A DNA stretch of 64,000 bases from Distichodus sexfasciatus (GCA_032718565.1 JAVGVS010000692.1:1-64000); one strand, 5' to 3'; counted from the stretch's first letter, positions 21,721-32,900 are shown. Notes: generated from the sequence alone by a model not told the origin. Numbers and translations are program-made.

Positions 21721-22430
21721 CTCACCATTACTTGTATGGAACACCAACTAGTTTAGCTGTAAGCTGTTGTTAGAAGTGTTGGTGGATTGGTCCTGAGGTC
21801 TGTGTAGATCCCACTGCCCCAGTGCATTGATGGTTAGAACACTGTCGTCCTTCAGATGAGAGTTCTCTGGGCATCTTTCTAACTGAGTACAGGTGAAACC
21901 TCCAGAACGACTGCTGGAGCATTGCCCAGATGGAAACAAAGATTGGTGCTGGATTGAAGAAAACTGGGATGCAATGAAATTAGCATGAGAGTGCTCTTCA
22001 TCGTTTGTAGATTCCGTTCTAACCTAAGAACAAATCTCAAATGAGGAAACATCAGAGAATCTTTGTGGGTTTTAAGAACAGATTTCTTCATAGGAATGAT
22101 GAGTGAATGTGGCACATTGAGTCTGCAAAGAGCTCTGGGAGTCCAGACAAGTGCTACCGAAATGTGACATTCATTCATTCACTGTTTTGCCGTAATGTTT
22201 TGAGACGCTGCTGAGACGCTGCTGAGATGCTCCCGTCTCTGGGTTCCCCTCTTGGTGTTTTATGCATTTATTTATTGGTTTGGTTACACTCTCATGTGTC
22301 TGGCAGCGCTGAAGTGAGTCGTTGTCCTGCTTGTTATCTGCCTGTGTAAGGCTTTTGATGACAAGAGATGAGACAGTGTGAGAGTCACCTTTACAAGCTG
22401 TTATCAATCACTCCCACTAGTGTGAGAGAG
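21721..22430. other. Unassigned stretch next to the Tc1 relic
   Basis: No repeat or exon is recognised. It may include decayed Tc1 sequence that can no longer be aligned by eye. CTGCTGAGACG is duplicated at 22208-22226. Confidence 0.3.
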
Positions 22431-22568
22431 AGAGAGGAGAGGGATGGGACGGAGGGAGGCTGTTATCACATCTCCTCTGAGGCCTTGTCATCGGTGTTTT
22501 TTCCGCATGTCACACTATTGATTATCCTGCATCAGATGTAGACAAATGCAGCTACATTTCCCTCCCAC

Positions 22569-22570
<2 letters not shown>

Positions 22571-22607
<37 letters not shown>

Positions 22608-22735
22608 TCTCTCTCTCTCTCTCCCTCTCCCTCTCTTTCTCTCTCTCTCATGCACTCATTTCTCCCTCTCTCTTTCTCGGTTTTTCTGCTTCTCCCAATC
22701 TCATCCACCTCCCTTCTTTCTTTCATTCTTTCTTT
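22571..22735 (+). repeat. CT-rich simple repeat
   Basis: A (CT)n run with CCCT and TTTCTT variants. It is responsible for Ser/Leu-rich and, on the other strand, Arg/Glu-rich pseudo-frames. Confidence 0.92.
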
Positions 22736-22749
22736 AGTGAAGCTGTAGT

Positions 22750-23300
22750 GGAACAACTGTGTGTGAGGAGTGAGGCTGTGTGTGGTGTTGTGACGTGTGG
22801 AGTGAGGCTGTGTGTGGTGTCAGGAGTGAGGCTATGTGTGGTGTCAGGAGTGATGCTGTGTATGGTTGTGTGAAGTGTGGAGTGAGGCTGTGTGTGGTGT
22901 CAGGAATCAGGCTGTGTGTGGTTGTGTGAAGTGTGGAGTGAGGATGTGTGTGGTTGTGTGAAGTGTGGAGTGAGGCTGTGTGTGGTTGTGTGAAGTATGG
23001 AGTGAGGCTTATGGAGACATCATGATGAAACCAACTGGGATTGGATCCTATGGACGTCTACTGACTTAGCAGCACGATACTGAACTAATTTCATCTTAAT
23101 GTTGCTGAGAGGGTCCTGCAAGTGGCCCAGCAACAACCTGGGATTCGAAATATCTCATGGACTATTTTTGTATCTTTGCTTCTTTAAATAACTAACAACT
23201 CATCTTGATCTGTGAGGCTCTGTGTGGTGTCAGCTGTGTGGTGTCAGGAGTGAGGCTGTGTGTAGTTGTGTGGAGTGACTGCAGCGTGTGATAGGGATTG
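22750..23300 (+). repeat. GTGTGG-type minisatellite with an interruption
   Basis: Irregular units based on GTGTGGAGTGAGGCTGTGTG and GGTGTCAGGAGTGAGGCTGT occupy 22750-23008 and reappear at 23215-23280. About 200 bp of unrelated sequence (23010-23210) lies between them. Confidence 0.8.
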
Positions 23301-23579
23301 TGTGGTTGTGTGGGAGCTGAGAGGAGTGAGCTGAGTGCTGGAGCTAATGAGAGCCGTGTGTCTCTGTAATGCTTGTAATGCCTAATGTTGCTCTACAGAT
23401 GTGGTGTGCATTGTGTAGGCCTGTGTGTGTGTAGTGTGTACATGGTGTATGTGTGTGTGGTGTGTACATGGTGTGTGTGTTTATGAGAGTGTATGAGGTC
23501 ACGAGACACGAGCCCTCCATCATCTAATCTCACAACTAATCCCGTTTACATTTGCACAGAGACCTGAACAACAGAACTA

Positions 23580-23580
23580 A

Positions 23581-23632
<52 letters not shown>

Positions 23633-23930
23633 TCCCATTATGTCTCATTTCTTTTTGTCCTTCTCTTTACATTCTCTCTTTCTCTACATCATTACCCCAC
23701 TCACCGTCTCACTGTCTCTTTGCCTCCCCCTTCCTCCCTCTCTCTCTGTCTCCCTTTCTTCCTCTCCCACTCTCCTTGTTGTGTACATCTGTACCTCTTC
23801 TTATCTGTATCATCTTACTCTATCGCTCTCTTCCTCTCTCATGCCCATTCTTCCTCTCCCACGTCCTCCCCTAATCACTCTTCCGTCCTCTCCTCCCTCT
23901 CTTTTCTCCCTCCTGCTGTTGTGTTGTACT
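23580..23930 (+). repeat. CT/CA microsatellite and CT-rich tract
   Basis: (CT)n then (CA)n at 23580-23630, followed by 300 bp of strongly pyrimidine-biased sequence. Confidence 0.9.
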
Positions 23931-23989
23931 GGATTGTTCCAGGAGCTCTATTGCCTATCAGTGTTTTCTATTTCTGTGCCGAGTGACTG

Positions 23990-24330
23990 ATGTGCAGTAC
24001 GGCTGAAAGGAACAACCTGCGATTTCCCCTGCGCTTTTTAAAAGCTCTCCGATTGATTTAATTACCCAGCTGTCTGCGGAGCCCCGCCCCCCTCCATCTC
24101 TCTTCCCCACCACTCCCTCGCTCCGCTGCCGGCTTAAAGAACACGTCCGCATTCTCTCCGTTCGGCAAGGGCCACGGCTCGGCCGGGCGATGCCTGTCTC
24201 CCTGATTAAGAAAAGAATAAATCTCTCACCCGACTCTAAAAATACAGCCGGGAGAGAAGAACGTGTGACTGTGGCAGAGAAATCTATAATTAATGTGGTC
24301 ATATTTAGTGGCCAGAGGGAAATATGATGT
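23990..24330. other. GC-rich repeat-free island
   Basis: Dense CpGs (GGAGCCCCGCCCCC, CACGGCTCGGCCGGGCGATG) beside AT-rich TCTATAATTAATGTGG. There is no repeat match and no exon recognised. Candidate regulatory element only. Confidence 0.3.
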
Positions 24331-24552
24331 GCTCCACTCTCTCTTTCTCTCTCTCACTCTCTCTCTCTCTCTCTCTCTGGTTCTGTCAGCTTCTCTTTCT
24401 CGGCTTCTGGAGAAATTTCATAACACTATAATCCCAGAAGAGTGATGGAAGGTGCATATAATGTTATTACAACCGAATCTGTTATTGGGGTGACAGCTGT
24501 CTGTAGTAATTAGTGGTGTGAACGTTTGTGTGTGTGTGTGTGTGTGTGTGTG
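24331..24552 (+). repeat. CT and TG microsatellites
   Basis: (CT)n at 24340-24380 and (TG)n at 24528-24553, with about 150 bp of unremarkable sequence between. Confidence 0.85.
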
Positions 24553-24695
24553 AGATCCTGAACTGCTTCATTTCCCAAGCCAAAAATGTCACGGTTTTGT
24601 GATGTCATCTCACAGACATAGGAGACAAAACAAAAACGCACACTTTTTTCCAATACGCAGATATGTAGAGAGAGTGGAAAAGCGTTTCGATAAAA

Positions 24696-24948
24696 GTGAG
24701 TGATTATTTGTCATTGTGAACACACCACAACACAACACGCAGTGCACCACAACCAAATGTGACCTCTGCATTTGACCCATCCGTGAAGGAGTGGTGGGCA
24801 GCTATCATAGGCAGTGCCTGGGGAGCAGTGTTTGGGGACGGTACCTTGCTCATGAGTACCTCAGTGGTAACTTTACCAGCCCTGGATTCAAACCTGCAAC
24901 CTTCTGATCACGGGGCCAACACCCTACCGTTACGCTACAGATTGCCCC
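24696..24948 (-). mobile_element. S1 SINE (near full length)
   Basis: Reverse complement of S1: GTGAGTGATTATTTGTCATT at the 3' end, GACCCATCCGTGAAGGAG and CTCATGAGTACCTCAGTGG in the body, and GATTCAAACCTGCAACCTTC (box B) with the head ending near 24948. Confidence 0.88.
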
Positions 24949-25139
24949 ACATTACCTGTGTCTCAACAACTTGATGCTCTCTGACCAATCAGCGGTCTGT
25001 GATTTTCTGAGTACACTTTTTAGTACCAAATTAACACACCTTGTACCTTAAGAAGAGGAACCAAAAAAAGTTTGACTCTATAGCTCCCATACGCAGTACG
25101 ATGTGCTTTGCAGTGGAAACACAGAAATAGCTGTGATCG

Positions 25140-26440
25140 AGTGATTAGAAGTGTAGCGCGAGAGAGCGAATTAGACGCAGTGGGGTAAGAAGAGAGGGAA
25201 TGGGGCATTGAGGGATGGAGAAAAAGAGAGTGAGGGTAAGAACAGGGAGAGAGGGATGGAGAAGAGAAAAGGAAAGAGAGATAGGAGAGAGGGAGGCAGA
25301 AGAAAGGGTGGAAATGAAGGGAGAGGAAACGGGATGGATAGAGATAAGAGAGAAAGGTAGAGAGGGAGAAGGAAGGGTGGAGAGAGAAATAGAAATTGGA
25401 AGGGGAAGAGGGTGAGGCAGAGAGAGGAAAGGGGGAATGGTAGAGAGAGAGAGAAAGAGATGTTTAAAGGAGGGAAGGGTAGATGGAGGGAGAGATGGTG
25501 AGGGAGGAAGGTGGAGGGAGATACAGGGGAAAGAAAGAGAATAAAAGATATACATAAAAAGAGGAGGGAGAGAGGGATGGGAAAGAGATCAAGAAAGATA
25601 GATAGGAGAAATAGATGAATGGAGGGACGGAGAGAGAGGAAGGGGAAAGAGGAAGAGATGAGGAGGGAGGGATGGAGGAATGAAAAAGATGGAGACGGCG
25701 GGGAAAGGTGGAGAGAGAGAAAAAGAGGGGTTTGGGGAGGGAAGAGAGAGAAAGATGGAGGGAGGGATGGAGGAATGAAAAGATAGAAAGACAGAGACAG
25801 AGGGGAAAGAAGGATGGAGAGAAGAGGAGGGAGAAAGGGACGGGAAAGAGATAAAGAAAGATAGGAGAAATAGAGGCAGGGAGGGAGGGAGGGAGGGAGG
25901 GAGAGGGAAAAGGGGGTAAAAGAGAATGAAAGAGATAAATAATGAGGGAGGGAGGAGATGGATGGAGAAAAAGGAGGAGGGAGAAAGGGATGAAAAAGAG
26001 ATAAAGATACATAGGAGAAATAGAGTGATGTGAAAAGAGAGAAAGACAGAGACAGAGGGGGAAGGTGGAGAGAGAATGAAAGAGATACATATTGAAGGAG
26101 GGGGGAAGAGGGATGGAGTGAGGGCTGGAGAAGAGAGGAAGAGAGGAAGAGAGGAAAGAGAGAATGAGAATCCCAGGGGATCCATCATGGGAGATTTTAA
26201 ATTGGTATAAATCCTGAAATGAGATGTTATCAAATCCAGCAAAACCAAAACCATCCGTTTTCTTCACTTTTTGTCGGAGTGAGGGAGGGAGAGAGTGAGT
26301 GAGGGTTTGAGTGAGGGAGGGAGTGAGAGTTTGAGTGAGGGAGGGAGTGAGGGTTTGAGTGAGGGAGGGAGAGAGGGAGAGAGGGAGAGAGGGAGAGAGG
26401 GAGTGAGGGAGTGAGGGAGCAAGCGTCTCAGAGCAGCCCT
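25140..26440 (+). repeat. 1.3-kb polypurine tract with GGGAGTGA-type minisatellite
   Basis: Nearly uninterrupted A/G sequence from 25140 to 26170, then a (GAGGGAGTGAGGGTTTGAGT)-like minisatellite at 26275-26420. Its complement translates into Ser/Pro/Leu-rich frames up to 267 codons long, which are artefacts. A short non-purine gap at 26170-26270 separates the two parts. Confidence 0.92.
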
Positions 26441-26799
26441 GGTTAGAGGAGCGGGGACATGCTCCTAATTGATTTTCATTTCAGCAGTGATGTCATGTAG
26501 CATCGAAATTACATCTGGGAGGTTTGTTCTGACAAACAAACAAAACCAGAGCCAGTGTGGAGAGAGACAAAGAGAATAACACACAACACTCATCTCTCCC
26601 TCTATTGCTCTGATCAACTGGGTTTGTTCCTCAAATCTAAACATAAATAACATTTCTGAGAAATGATTTGCATCCCAAGTGTGTGCGCAAGCAAATGAAC
26701 TTCATTTTCGACAATTTCTTCAATCTTAAAAGCAAAGCACAGGTAAAACCTTCAAACACTAGAATCCCGGGTAAATGGAATGTGTAAATACGGCAACAT

Positions 26800-27310
26800 T
26801 CCCAAAATCCTTGGGCTTTTTAAGCATCTCATCCTGCGATTTCAGGCCCAGAGGCCTTTCTGCAGCTCTGATTCAACACGTCTCATTGGACATTACTCAT
26901 GTGACATTTAGGCCCCATTACAGATATATTTGGTCTTAAACCCTCATACAAACACTCCAAAAAAAACTTCATCTCTCCTCCTTCTCTCCTTCTTTCACAC
27001 CCCTTCCCCCATCCTCCTCGCCTCTCCGTCTATTTCAGGCCTGCCTAAACTTGCCACCTCGTTTTTATGGGCGGTAATGAGCCCAAAGGGTGTGTGTGTT
27101 GATGAAGTGTGACAGCGCGGGCACGAGCTTTGGGGAGCGGCGGGCCGATGCGACCCGACACCGTGCTCGTTTTCAACGCCGAGGTGGGAAGCGTTAAGGG
27201 GAGAGGTGAAATCTACTCTTGTCAGATGCCTCCCCGGGCTCGGGCACAATTATTAGCTGACCTTTAAGACGCCGGACGCGCCAGCGTCGGGTCAAACTTT
27301 AAAAGTCAAT
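26800..27310. other. CpG-rich repeat-free island
   Basis: Contains a pyrimidine-rich lead, then TTTTTATGGGCGGTAATGAG and a block with many CpGs (CGCGGGCACGAG, GCCGGACGCGCCAGCG) around AATTATTAGCTGACC. Retention of CpG in this repeat-laden window suggests constraint or lack of methylation. No splice-bounded exon with protein similarity is visible on either strand. Confidence 0.3.
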
Positions 27311-27351
27311 GTTGCAATTATGCGTTCAAAGTTTACTGATGCACTCAACAT

Positions 27352-28366
27352 TAGGGATGCACCGATCCAACTTTTTCAATTCCGATACCAATGTCGATAC
27401 TTGGGCTTTGGGTATCAGCTGATCCCAAGTACCATTTTGATACAGTTTTTTTGACCTTTACAGTACTAAGAGAAGGTGGGGCGTTTGTCTATACCTTTGA
27501 TTTTAGGCTTTTTATTGTGTTTGGGTAGAAGTTAGCAATACATGCCTTATGTTGTTGTGTTTTGTACATAAGGACAGTGTCTGTTTTATTGGATTGCAGA
27601 GTTTTTATTATGCAGAGGCATTCAGTGGCTTAGTACTATGAAGAACAATAAGGTTAGTGCAGGTGGAAACACTTCTTTATCCATTTGGAATCCATCTGAA
27701 TATAGAATAATATTATTTGATACATTTCACTGCATGTTGTACCTGTATAATTTGCACGCGACAAATAAAGAATCTTGAATCTCTTGATAACATGCTGCAT
27801 TTTTCTATATTTATTTATTACTCTCTAACAGTAATGTAAAAAAAAGTCTGATTAATTGACTCATTTTGGCCTATGCCTCATTTTGGACAGATTTTTGACA
27901 TGATGGCGTTCCACACAAGTCGTTTGGCATGATGGCGTTCCACACAATAAGACCAACTCGCATCTTGGAATAAACAATGAAAACATTGAGTAAACGGCTG
28001 TACTGTGAGTAGAAAGTTGGTTGTTGTTATTTATCAGTTAACTGGAACGCTTTAGTGACTTGGACTGTGTGAGACGTGCGTGTTAACAAACACACGAGGA
28101 ACACGGAGAGCGGGAGCTGGTGTTGTTAAGAAAATTAAACGGTATAATCGCATATAATTTGCATTTGGGCTTGTAGTGTGCTGTGCTGCTTGTTGTGCTC
28201 ATTGTCATTTCTACAGTATATGCAGGAATTAGTGTGAATGTTGAACGATTTGAGCATGCGCACATACGCAAACATAGAAAAACCTACAATTCACAGATCA
28301 GCTCCATGCCACCGATACCCGATCCAGAACGATATCTGATCCACGTATCGGATCGGTGCAGCCCTA
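27352..28366 (+). mobile_element. hAT element with GGATGCACCGATCC ends, 1015 bp
   Basis: The left end is TAGGGATGCACCGATCC; the right end in reverse is TAGGGCTGCACCGATCCGAT. The flanking octamers CTCAACAT (27344-27351) and CTCAACGT (28367-28374) match at 7 of 8. The interior from about 27460 to 28060 is the hAT-like core shared with the GAGACC-ended family. A LINE-type tail at 27723-27784 has inserted into the core. A duplicated ATGATGGCGTTCCACACAA phrase occurs at about 27900 and 27929. No transposase frame. Confidence 0.85.
27723..27784 (+). mobile_element. Short LINE tail insertion
   Basis: It reads TTTCACTGCATGTTGTACCT..GACAAATAAAGAATCTTGAATC. TTGATA occurs on both sides, as expected for a short target duplication, and the segment is missing from the other copies of this core. 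Confidence 0.6.
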
Positions 28367-28397
28367 CTCAACGTTGAAAGCTTAATGCCACGATGTA

Positions 28398-28908
28398 CAG
28401 TACTGTGCAAAAGTCTGTAAACAAAGAATGCTTTCAGAAATATAAATAATGATTGTTTATTTTTATCAATTTACAAAATGCAAAGTGAGCGAACAAAAGA
28501 CAAATCTAAATCAAATCAATATTTGGTGTTACTACCTTTTGCCTTCAAACCAGCATCAATTCTTATAGGTACACTTACACAAAGTCAGGGATTTTGTAGG
28601 ATTATAGTCATTATATTATTTTGTAGGATTATAGGATTATAGATCTGTGGTTAGTTCTCCAAGATGTTTGGAACAACCTACCAGCCGAGTTCCTTCAAAA
28701 ACTGTGTGCAAGTGTACCTAGAAGAATTGATGGTGTTTTGAAGGCAAAGGGTGGTCACACCAAATATTGATTTGATTTAGATTTCTCTTTTGTTCATTCA
28801 CTGCATTTTGTTGATTGATGAACATAAATGATTAACACTTCCATTTTTGAAAGCATTCTTTGTTTACAGCATTTTTTCACACCTGCCTAAAACATTTGCA
28901 CAGCACTG
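28398..28908. mobile_element. Tc1/mariner deletion derivative, 511 bp, TA-flanked
   Basis: Long inverted ends: CAGTACTGTGCAAAAGTC on the left and CAGTGCTGTGCAAATG in reverse on the right. The homology extends about 180 bp inward (ATTTGGTGTTACTACCTTTT / CCAAATATTGATTTG). TA dinucleotides flank both ends (28396-28397 and 28909-28910). The centre keeps only the last part of the transposase. Confidence 0.87.
28640..28770 (+). pseudogene. Transposase C-terminal remnant
   Basis: In the frame through 28641 it translates as VWNNLPAEFLQKLCASV, then PRRIDGVLKAKGGHTKY. This is the characteristic C-terminal end of a Tc1-type transposase just before the terminal repeat. The catalytic DDE core and DNA-binding domain have been deleted. 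Confidence 0.8.
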
Positions 28909-28914
28909 TACTGT

Positions 28915-29438
28915 AGTAGCCAGTTACTTATGATTAAAAGTAGCTAAGTTACAACCAAGCTACCAAGTTTTAATAGCGTACACAGCTACGCTAAGTTACA
29001 GAGAAAAACGTAACTAACCACATCCCAGCTACTGTAACATCCTCCATCCTCCAACTCCATCTCACAGCTGCTGAGAGCATGCTGTGACACAATGAGCATG
29101 TGCCACCTGGGCACAGTTGCCTATCAGATATCAGTTTAACATTGATCAGAACCATGTGCTAGTGGAAAGACACCCCATATTTTATTCTCCACCTAGATGC
29201 TGATTGTGAATCATGTAATTTAGGCATTTATTAATATATAATAGTTAAATATTAGTGTCATAATGCAACATGGCACAGTAAATTGAAATTCAAAAATATG
29301 CTAAAAGACTTTGTATTTTTGAAACTGCAGAAAATCACTGATATTTTGAAACTAAAACTGTAATCCCTGAACCTTTGATGAAACTGAAGGTTAAACGGGA
29401 AGTTGACTGTCCACCACTCCTTTCTGAAATATATTTAA
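28915..29438. other. Mostly unassigned; GTAGCTA-type repeat at 28920-29035
   Basis: 28920-29035 (TGATTAAAAGTAGCTAAGTT, CAGAGAAAAACGTAACTAAC) resembles 39955-40065 and belongs to a dispersed repeat. The rest has no recognised feature. Confidence 0.4.
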
Positions 29439-29439
29439 G

Positions 29440-29662
29440 GGCAGTTGGTAGCGTAACGGTTAGGGAATTTGCCCTGTGATCGAAAGGTCACCGGTTCGAA
29501 TATAGGACCGGTAAAGGTACCACTAAAGTATTTATGAGCAAGGTGCCGTCCCCAAGCACTGCTCCCCGGGCGCTGCCCACTGCTCCATCATGGATAGGTC
29601 AAATGCAGAGGTCACATTTCATTGTGGTGTGTTCACAATGACAAATAATCCTCACTTTCACT
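29440..29662 (+). mobile_element. S1 SINE (full length)
   Basis: GCAGTTGGTAGCGTAACGGT, box B GGTTCGAATATAGG, ACCGGTAAAGGTACCACTAA, GGGCGCTGCCCACTGCTCC and the 3' end GACAAATAATCCTCACTTTC. Confidence 0.9.
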
Positions 29663-29935
29663 TTGAAAAGTTTAATAGAAATTCTGGTAGGTTTTTTAGA
29701 CTGATTAGTGAGTGACAACAAGAGTTACGGCTAAACAAGGTGAACTGCCACTTGGTCACTTTGCTGCCCGCTGCTGGAACAACCTCAGCTGTGTTCAATG
29801 TTTTGTTTCTTACTGCATTTAATGAAAAGCTTAACTGAATTTAGCATCCAATCATTAACCACCAATAAGATTAGCGTACTGGCATGCTGTACTTGCTCCC
29901 AGACACAAAGCGTGAGTGATCAAAGTAGGCTGGCT

Positions 29936-29985
29936 GTGTGTGTATGCGTGTGTGTGTGTGTGTGTGTGAGTGTGTGTGGGTTTGT
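29936..29985 (+). repeat. TG microsatellite
   Basis: (TG)n with GTATGCG and GAGTG interruptions. Confidence 0.9.
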
Positions 29986-29999
29986 CCCTTGTAAAGCTG

Positions 30000-30300
30000 C
30001 CGTGATCGCTACTCTAAGCGGCTAGTGTGCGATTCCCCATAGAGATCTCTGAAAGCCTTTCAAGCGGCCGACTGCAGTATTGACTCTCTCTTTAGCGGCC
30101 TTTATTTCCTGTTTCTGACAGGTGAGGGGTTCCTCCCCACTCCCCTTCTCCCTTCCACCTCCCCCCTTCCCCGTCGCTAATGCATCTGTCAATCACACCT
30201 CTGATTCAATTTGGCCTCGTTTCTGTGGCCAAGCGTGCCGCGGGGAGCTTAAGGTATCGATTTGGGTGCGAAAGGAGATCAGATTCTAAATAAATAAATA
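30000..30300. other. Repeat-free island with PBX-MEIS-like site
   Basis: A CpG-retaining stretch with AAGCGGCCGACTGCAG, CTTTAGCGGCCTTTATTTCC and TAATGCATCTGTCAATCAC. CTGTCAATCA at 30186-30195 is the exact complement of the PBX-PREP/MEIS composite TGATTGACAG. There is no repeat similarity. It ends at an (AAAT)n run. Confidence 0.35.
30186..30195 (-). promoter_or_regulatory. Candidate PBX-MEIS/PREP composite site
   Basis: The minus strand reads TGATTGACAG, identical to the published decameric consensus for PBX with MEIS/PREP cofactors, within a repeat-free island. A 10-mer can occur by chance in 64 kb, so only context supports it. Confidence 0.3.
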
Positions 30301-30645
30301 AATAAAGTAGAGGATGGAAGGTGGGGTGGGGTGGGGTTGGGGGACAAACTTGTACCCGGTTGGGTTATTACACATCCGAAATAACTTGGTGTCAGTGTTG
30401 AGCTTGAGTGAGCCGAGATAAGGAACAGAGTCTTTATGGCCACGATGTCGCATCAGGTTTTTCGGGTGCTGTCACTGAGCTGGGATTTTTATTCTCGGTA
30501 CAGGACAGGACCCGGAGGAGTGGCTGCATCGCTCATCTCACTGACCGTATTTATTTCAACCAGTAAGACTGTGCTTCTTTTGTGGGCTCAAAATATATTT
30601 GCCTTTGCTTCCGTGGACAGGGGCTCTGCTATACATTTTGGACGC

Positions 30646-31800
30646 TTTACATTGACAATTACCAGATGCTTTTACCCAGAGCAACATCTGTCCTAACTGC
30701 AGGGACAGTCTCCCAGGAGTTAAGATAGTTATGTACTACTGGAGACTGGTCTCGAGTCCAGTTTTTAAAAGTATCAGTCTTGTCTTGGACTCGGTCGTAT
30801 TTGTACTCGGTCTTGTCATGGATTCAGACAAAGAGGATTCAGGATTTTATTTGGAGACCAGCCGAGACCACAACTCTGAGAATATTACTATTAAAACTCT
30901 TTGAGACTGACGCAGGCATTTTGCGTTGTTTATTAATTAGTGTTTTAATAACTCAGAATCCCTTTAACTTACAGAAACCACACACATACCGTCAGAATCA
31001 CAAGACTTTCAACTTACCGGACGTTATATTCCTTCATCTACATGTGAAATTCCGTGCCCCAAAACTGAAGTAATTGCGTAAAAAGGCATTAATTAAATTA
31101 TTTGCGATGTGAACACACACGTTAGCACTCATGTCTCTCATATGGAACGCCATCGTGTGTAAAAACGACCAAAAGCAGCTAATTTTATATACCAACATGA
31201 GTCCAAAATCGGCTCAAAATTACCCAAAACCTTAGTTTTTCCTTTTTTTTCTATTTTATAATGTTAGAGAGTAATCAATAAAAAATAAATACAGAAAAAT
31301 GCATTGTTTATCAAATAAATTTATTCTGTATCCAGATCGATACGAAATGGATAAAGAAGTATTTCCGTCTGGCACTAACCTTATTTTTCTTCACAGCACT
31401 TAGCCATAAAATGTCTCTGAATAATAACAACTCTGCAAGTCAATAAAGCAGTGAGTTTGGTCTTGACGAGTGTTCACTGTGGTTTGTTGAGTTTAACATA
31501 TGATGTGATCGGGTTGGATAACTGCTTCCAGTGAAGTGATTTCCTCATTATAGATATGGAAGAGAGAAATATTGAATGAACATCTTTAATGTTGCTTAGG
31601 CTTTGCATCTTCCACTTATTTGTCATGTGGTGTAAAACGTGCATTGGTCCGCCCTGCTCTCGGTCTCATCCCAGTCTCGTCCCTTCAGAGTTTCGGTCTT
31701 GACACACTCTGGTCTTGGTCTTGACCCCAACTCTAAGTTAAGAGTCTTGCTCAGGAGCCTAAAGGTGGTAGTTCTTGGATTTGTAGCAACTTCATTGCAA
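30646..31800 (-). mobile_element. S2 SINE, split by hAT copy B
   Basis: The left part (30646-30725) runs from TTACATTGACAATTACCAGA through TTTACCCAGAGC to CCCAGGAGTTAAGA. The right part resumes at 31736 with AGTTAAGAGTCTTGCTCAGG and GGTGGTAGTTCTTGG. The interruption carries a perfect 8-bp duplication. Confidence 0.8.
30726..31735 (-). mobile_element. GAGACC-ended hAT element, copy B, 1010 bp, perfect TSD
   Basis: AGTTAAGA flanks both sides (30718-30725 and 31736-31743). The ends are TAGTTATGTACTACTGGAG and, in reverse, TAGAGTTGGGGTCAAGACC. The interior matches copies A and C in reverse orientation, including the GGATTCAGGATTTTATTTGG block and the shared core (31080-31450). It carries no transposase. 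Confidence 0.9.
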
Positions 31801-31923
31801 TATCTGTCCTTTCTGAAAGAAATATTACAATATTACAAATACAGGCATGGGTTTAAACCTGATTGCTTGAGTTGCTCTATCTGTAAAGCTGAAATTCTAG
31901 AGTGAATAGGTGATTTTATAAGA

Positions 31924-32138
31924 AGTGAAAGTGTTATTATTTGTCACCACACCAGAACGAAATGTGACCTCTGCATCTGACCCATCCCTGAAGGAGCAGT
32001 GGGCAGTTAACATAGGCAGCACCCGGGGAGCAGTACTTGGGAACGGTACCATTCTCATGTGTACCTCAGTGATACCTTTACTGGTCCTGGGATTCGAACC
32101 GGCGACATTCCGATCAGGAGGCGAACACCCTAACCGCG
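31924..32138 (-). mobile_element. S1 SINE
   Basis: GTGAAAGTGTTATTATTTGT at the 3' end, GACCCATCCCTGAAGGAGCA, GTGTACCTCAGTGATACC and box B GGGATTCGAACCGGCGAC. The head ends near CACCCTAACCGCG. Confidence 0.87.
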
Positions 32139-32229
32139 ATCTTTCTGCTGGAAAGATTGCAAATGGGAAAGGTCCCGTATATTCTTGCAGGCTGCAAGCT
32201 GAGATCCTTGACGCTGCCATTCCTTAATA

Positions 32230-32900
32230 AATCTCCACCAGTCCTGCCGCCCAACCGAAGTGCTAGGGGATGACTTCATAATGGAACAAAGGCCAAGAAA
32301 ACTTAAAGGCCGCGGACAAAAACTTGTCTCGTTGCGCCGACACTCCGCACGACAGCTTCCGCAGTGGCTTAGCAGGCTGTTCACTTTATTACGCTTTAGC
32401 CCGGCACACAAAGCCTATTACAAAACGTCAGCTCCGGCGCTGCCTCGGGCCCTTCCCCCGCTCGTTGTAATGAAATGCTTTTTGTGACACAGAACACATT
32501 CGGCGCATCAGACAGGCAGGGAGAAGAGGAGGAGGAAGACGATAAGGGAAGAGGAGAGAGAAAGACACGAGAAAGCACTCTGAGAAGAGCAAGAGCGAGG
32601 AAGGGCCCTCTCGCAAACGTGGAGAGACAAGTGTGAAAATCCCATTCAGACTCATTAGGCCGCTCCTTGTCACGGCGCCCGAGCTGTTAGCGCTAGCGAG
32701 GCTAGCAGGATGAATATTTCAACTGTCGGCTGTTTTATTGATGGAGACCCGAGCGGGAGAGAGCAGGGCGGGGCCTTGACGGCCGCTCTCGTGGCAGCAC
32801 CTTTGACAGAGGTGAGATCGGGGATCGACGGGCCGATACGCTCCTGTGGGCACAGGATTGCATTCTTTCTTCTTTTTTTCCCTTCCCTTCTTCCTGAGTG
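32230..32900. other. CpG-rich repeat-free island
   Basis: It holds many CpGs (GGCCGCGGACAAAAAC, GTTGCGCCGACACTCCGCAC, GAGCGGGAGAGAGCAGGGCG) and a purine-rich run at 32515-32600. Several short frames on both strands cross it, but none resembles a known protein. A CpG island or regulatory element is possible; no transcript evidence is visible. Confidence 0.3.

Noticed and set aside
25145..26267. Minus-strand frame of 267 codons, Ser/Pro/Leu-rich
   Set aside because: It lies wholly in the polypurine tract; no domain, signal peptide or codon bias is visible.
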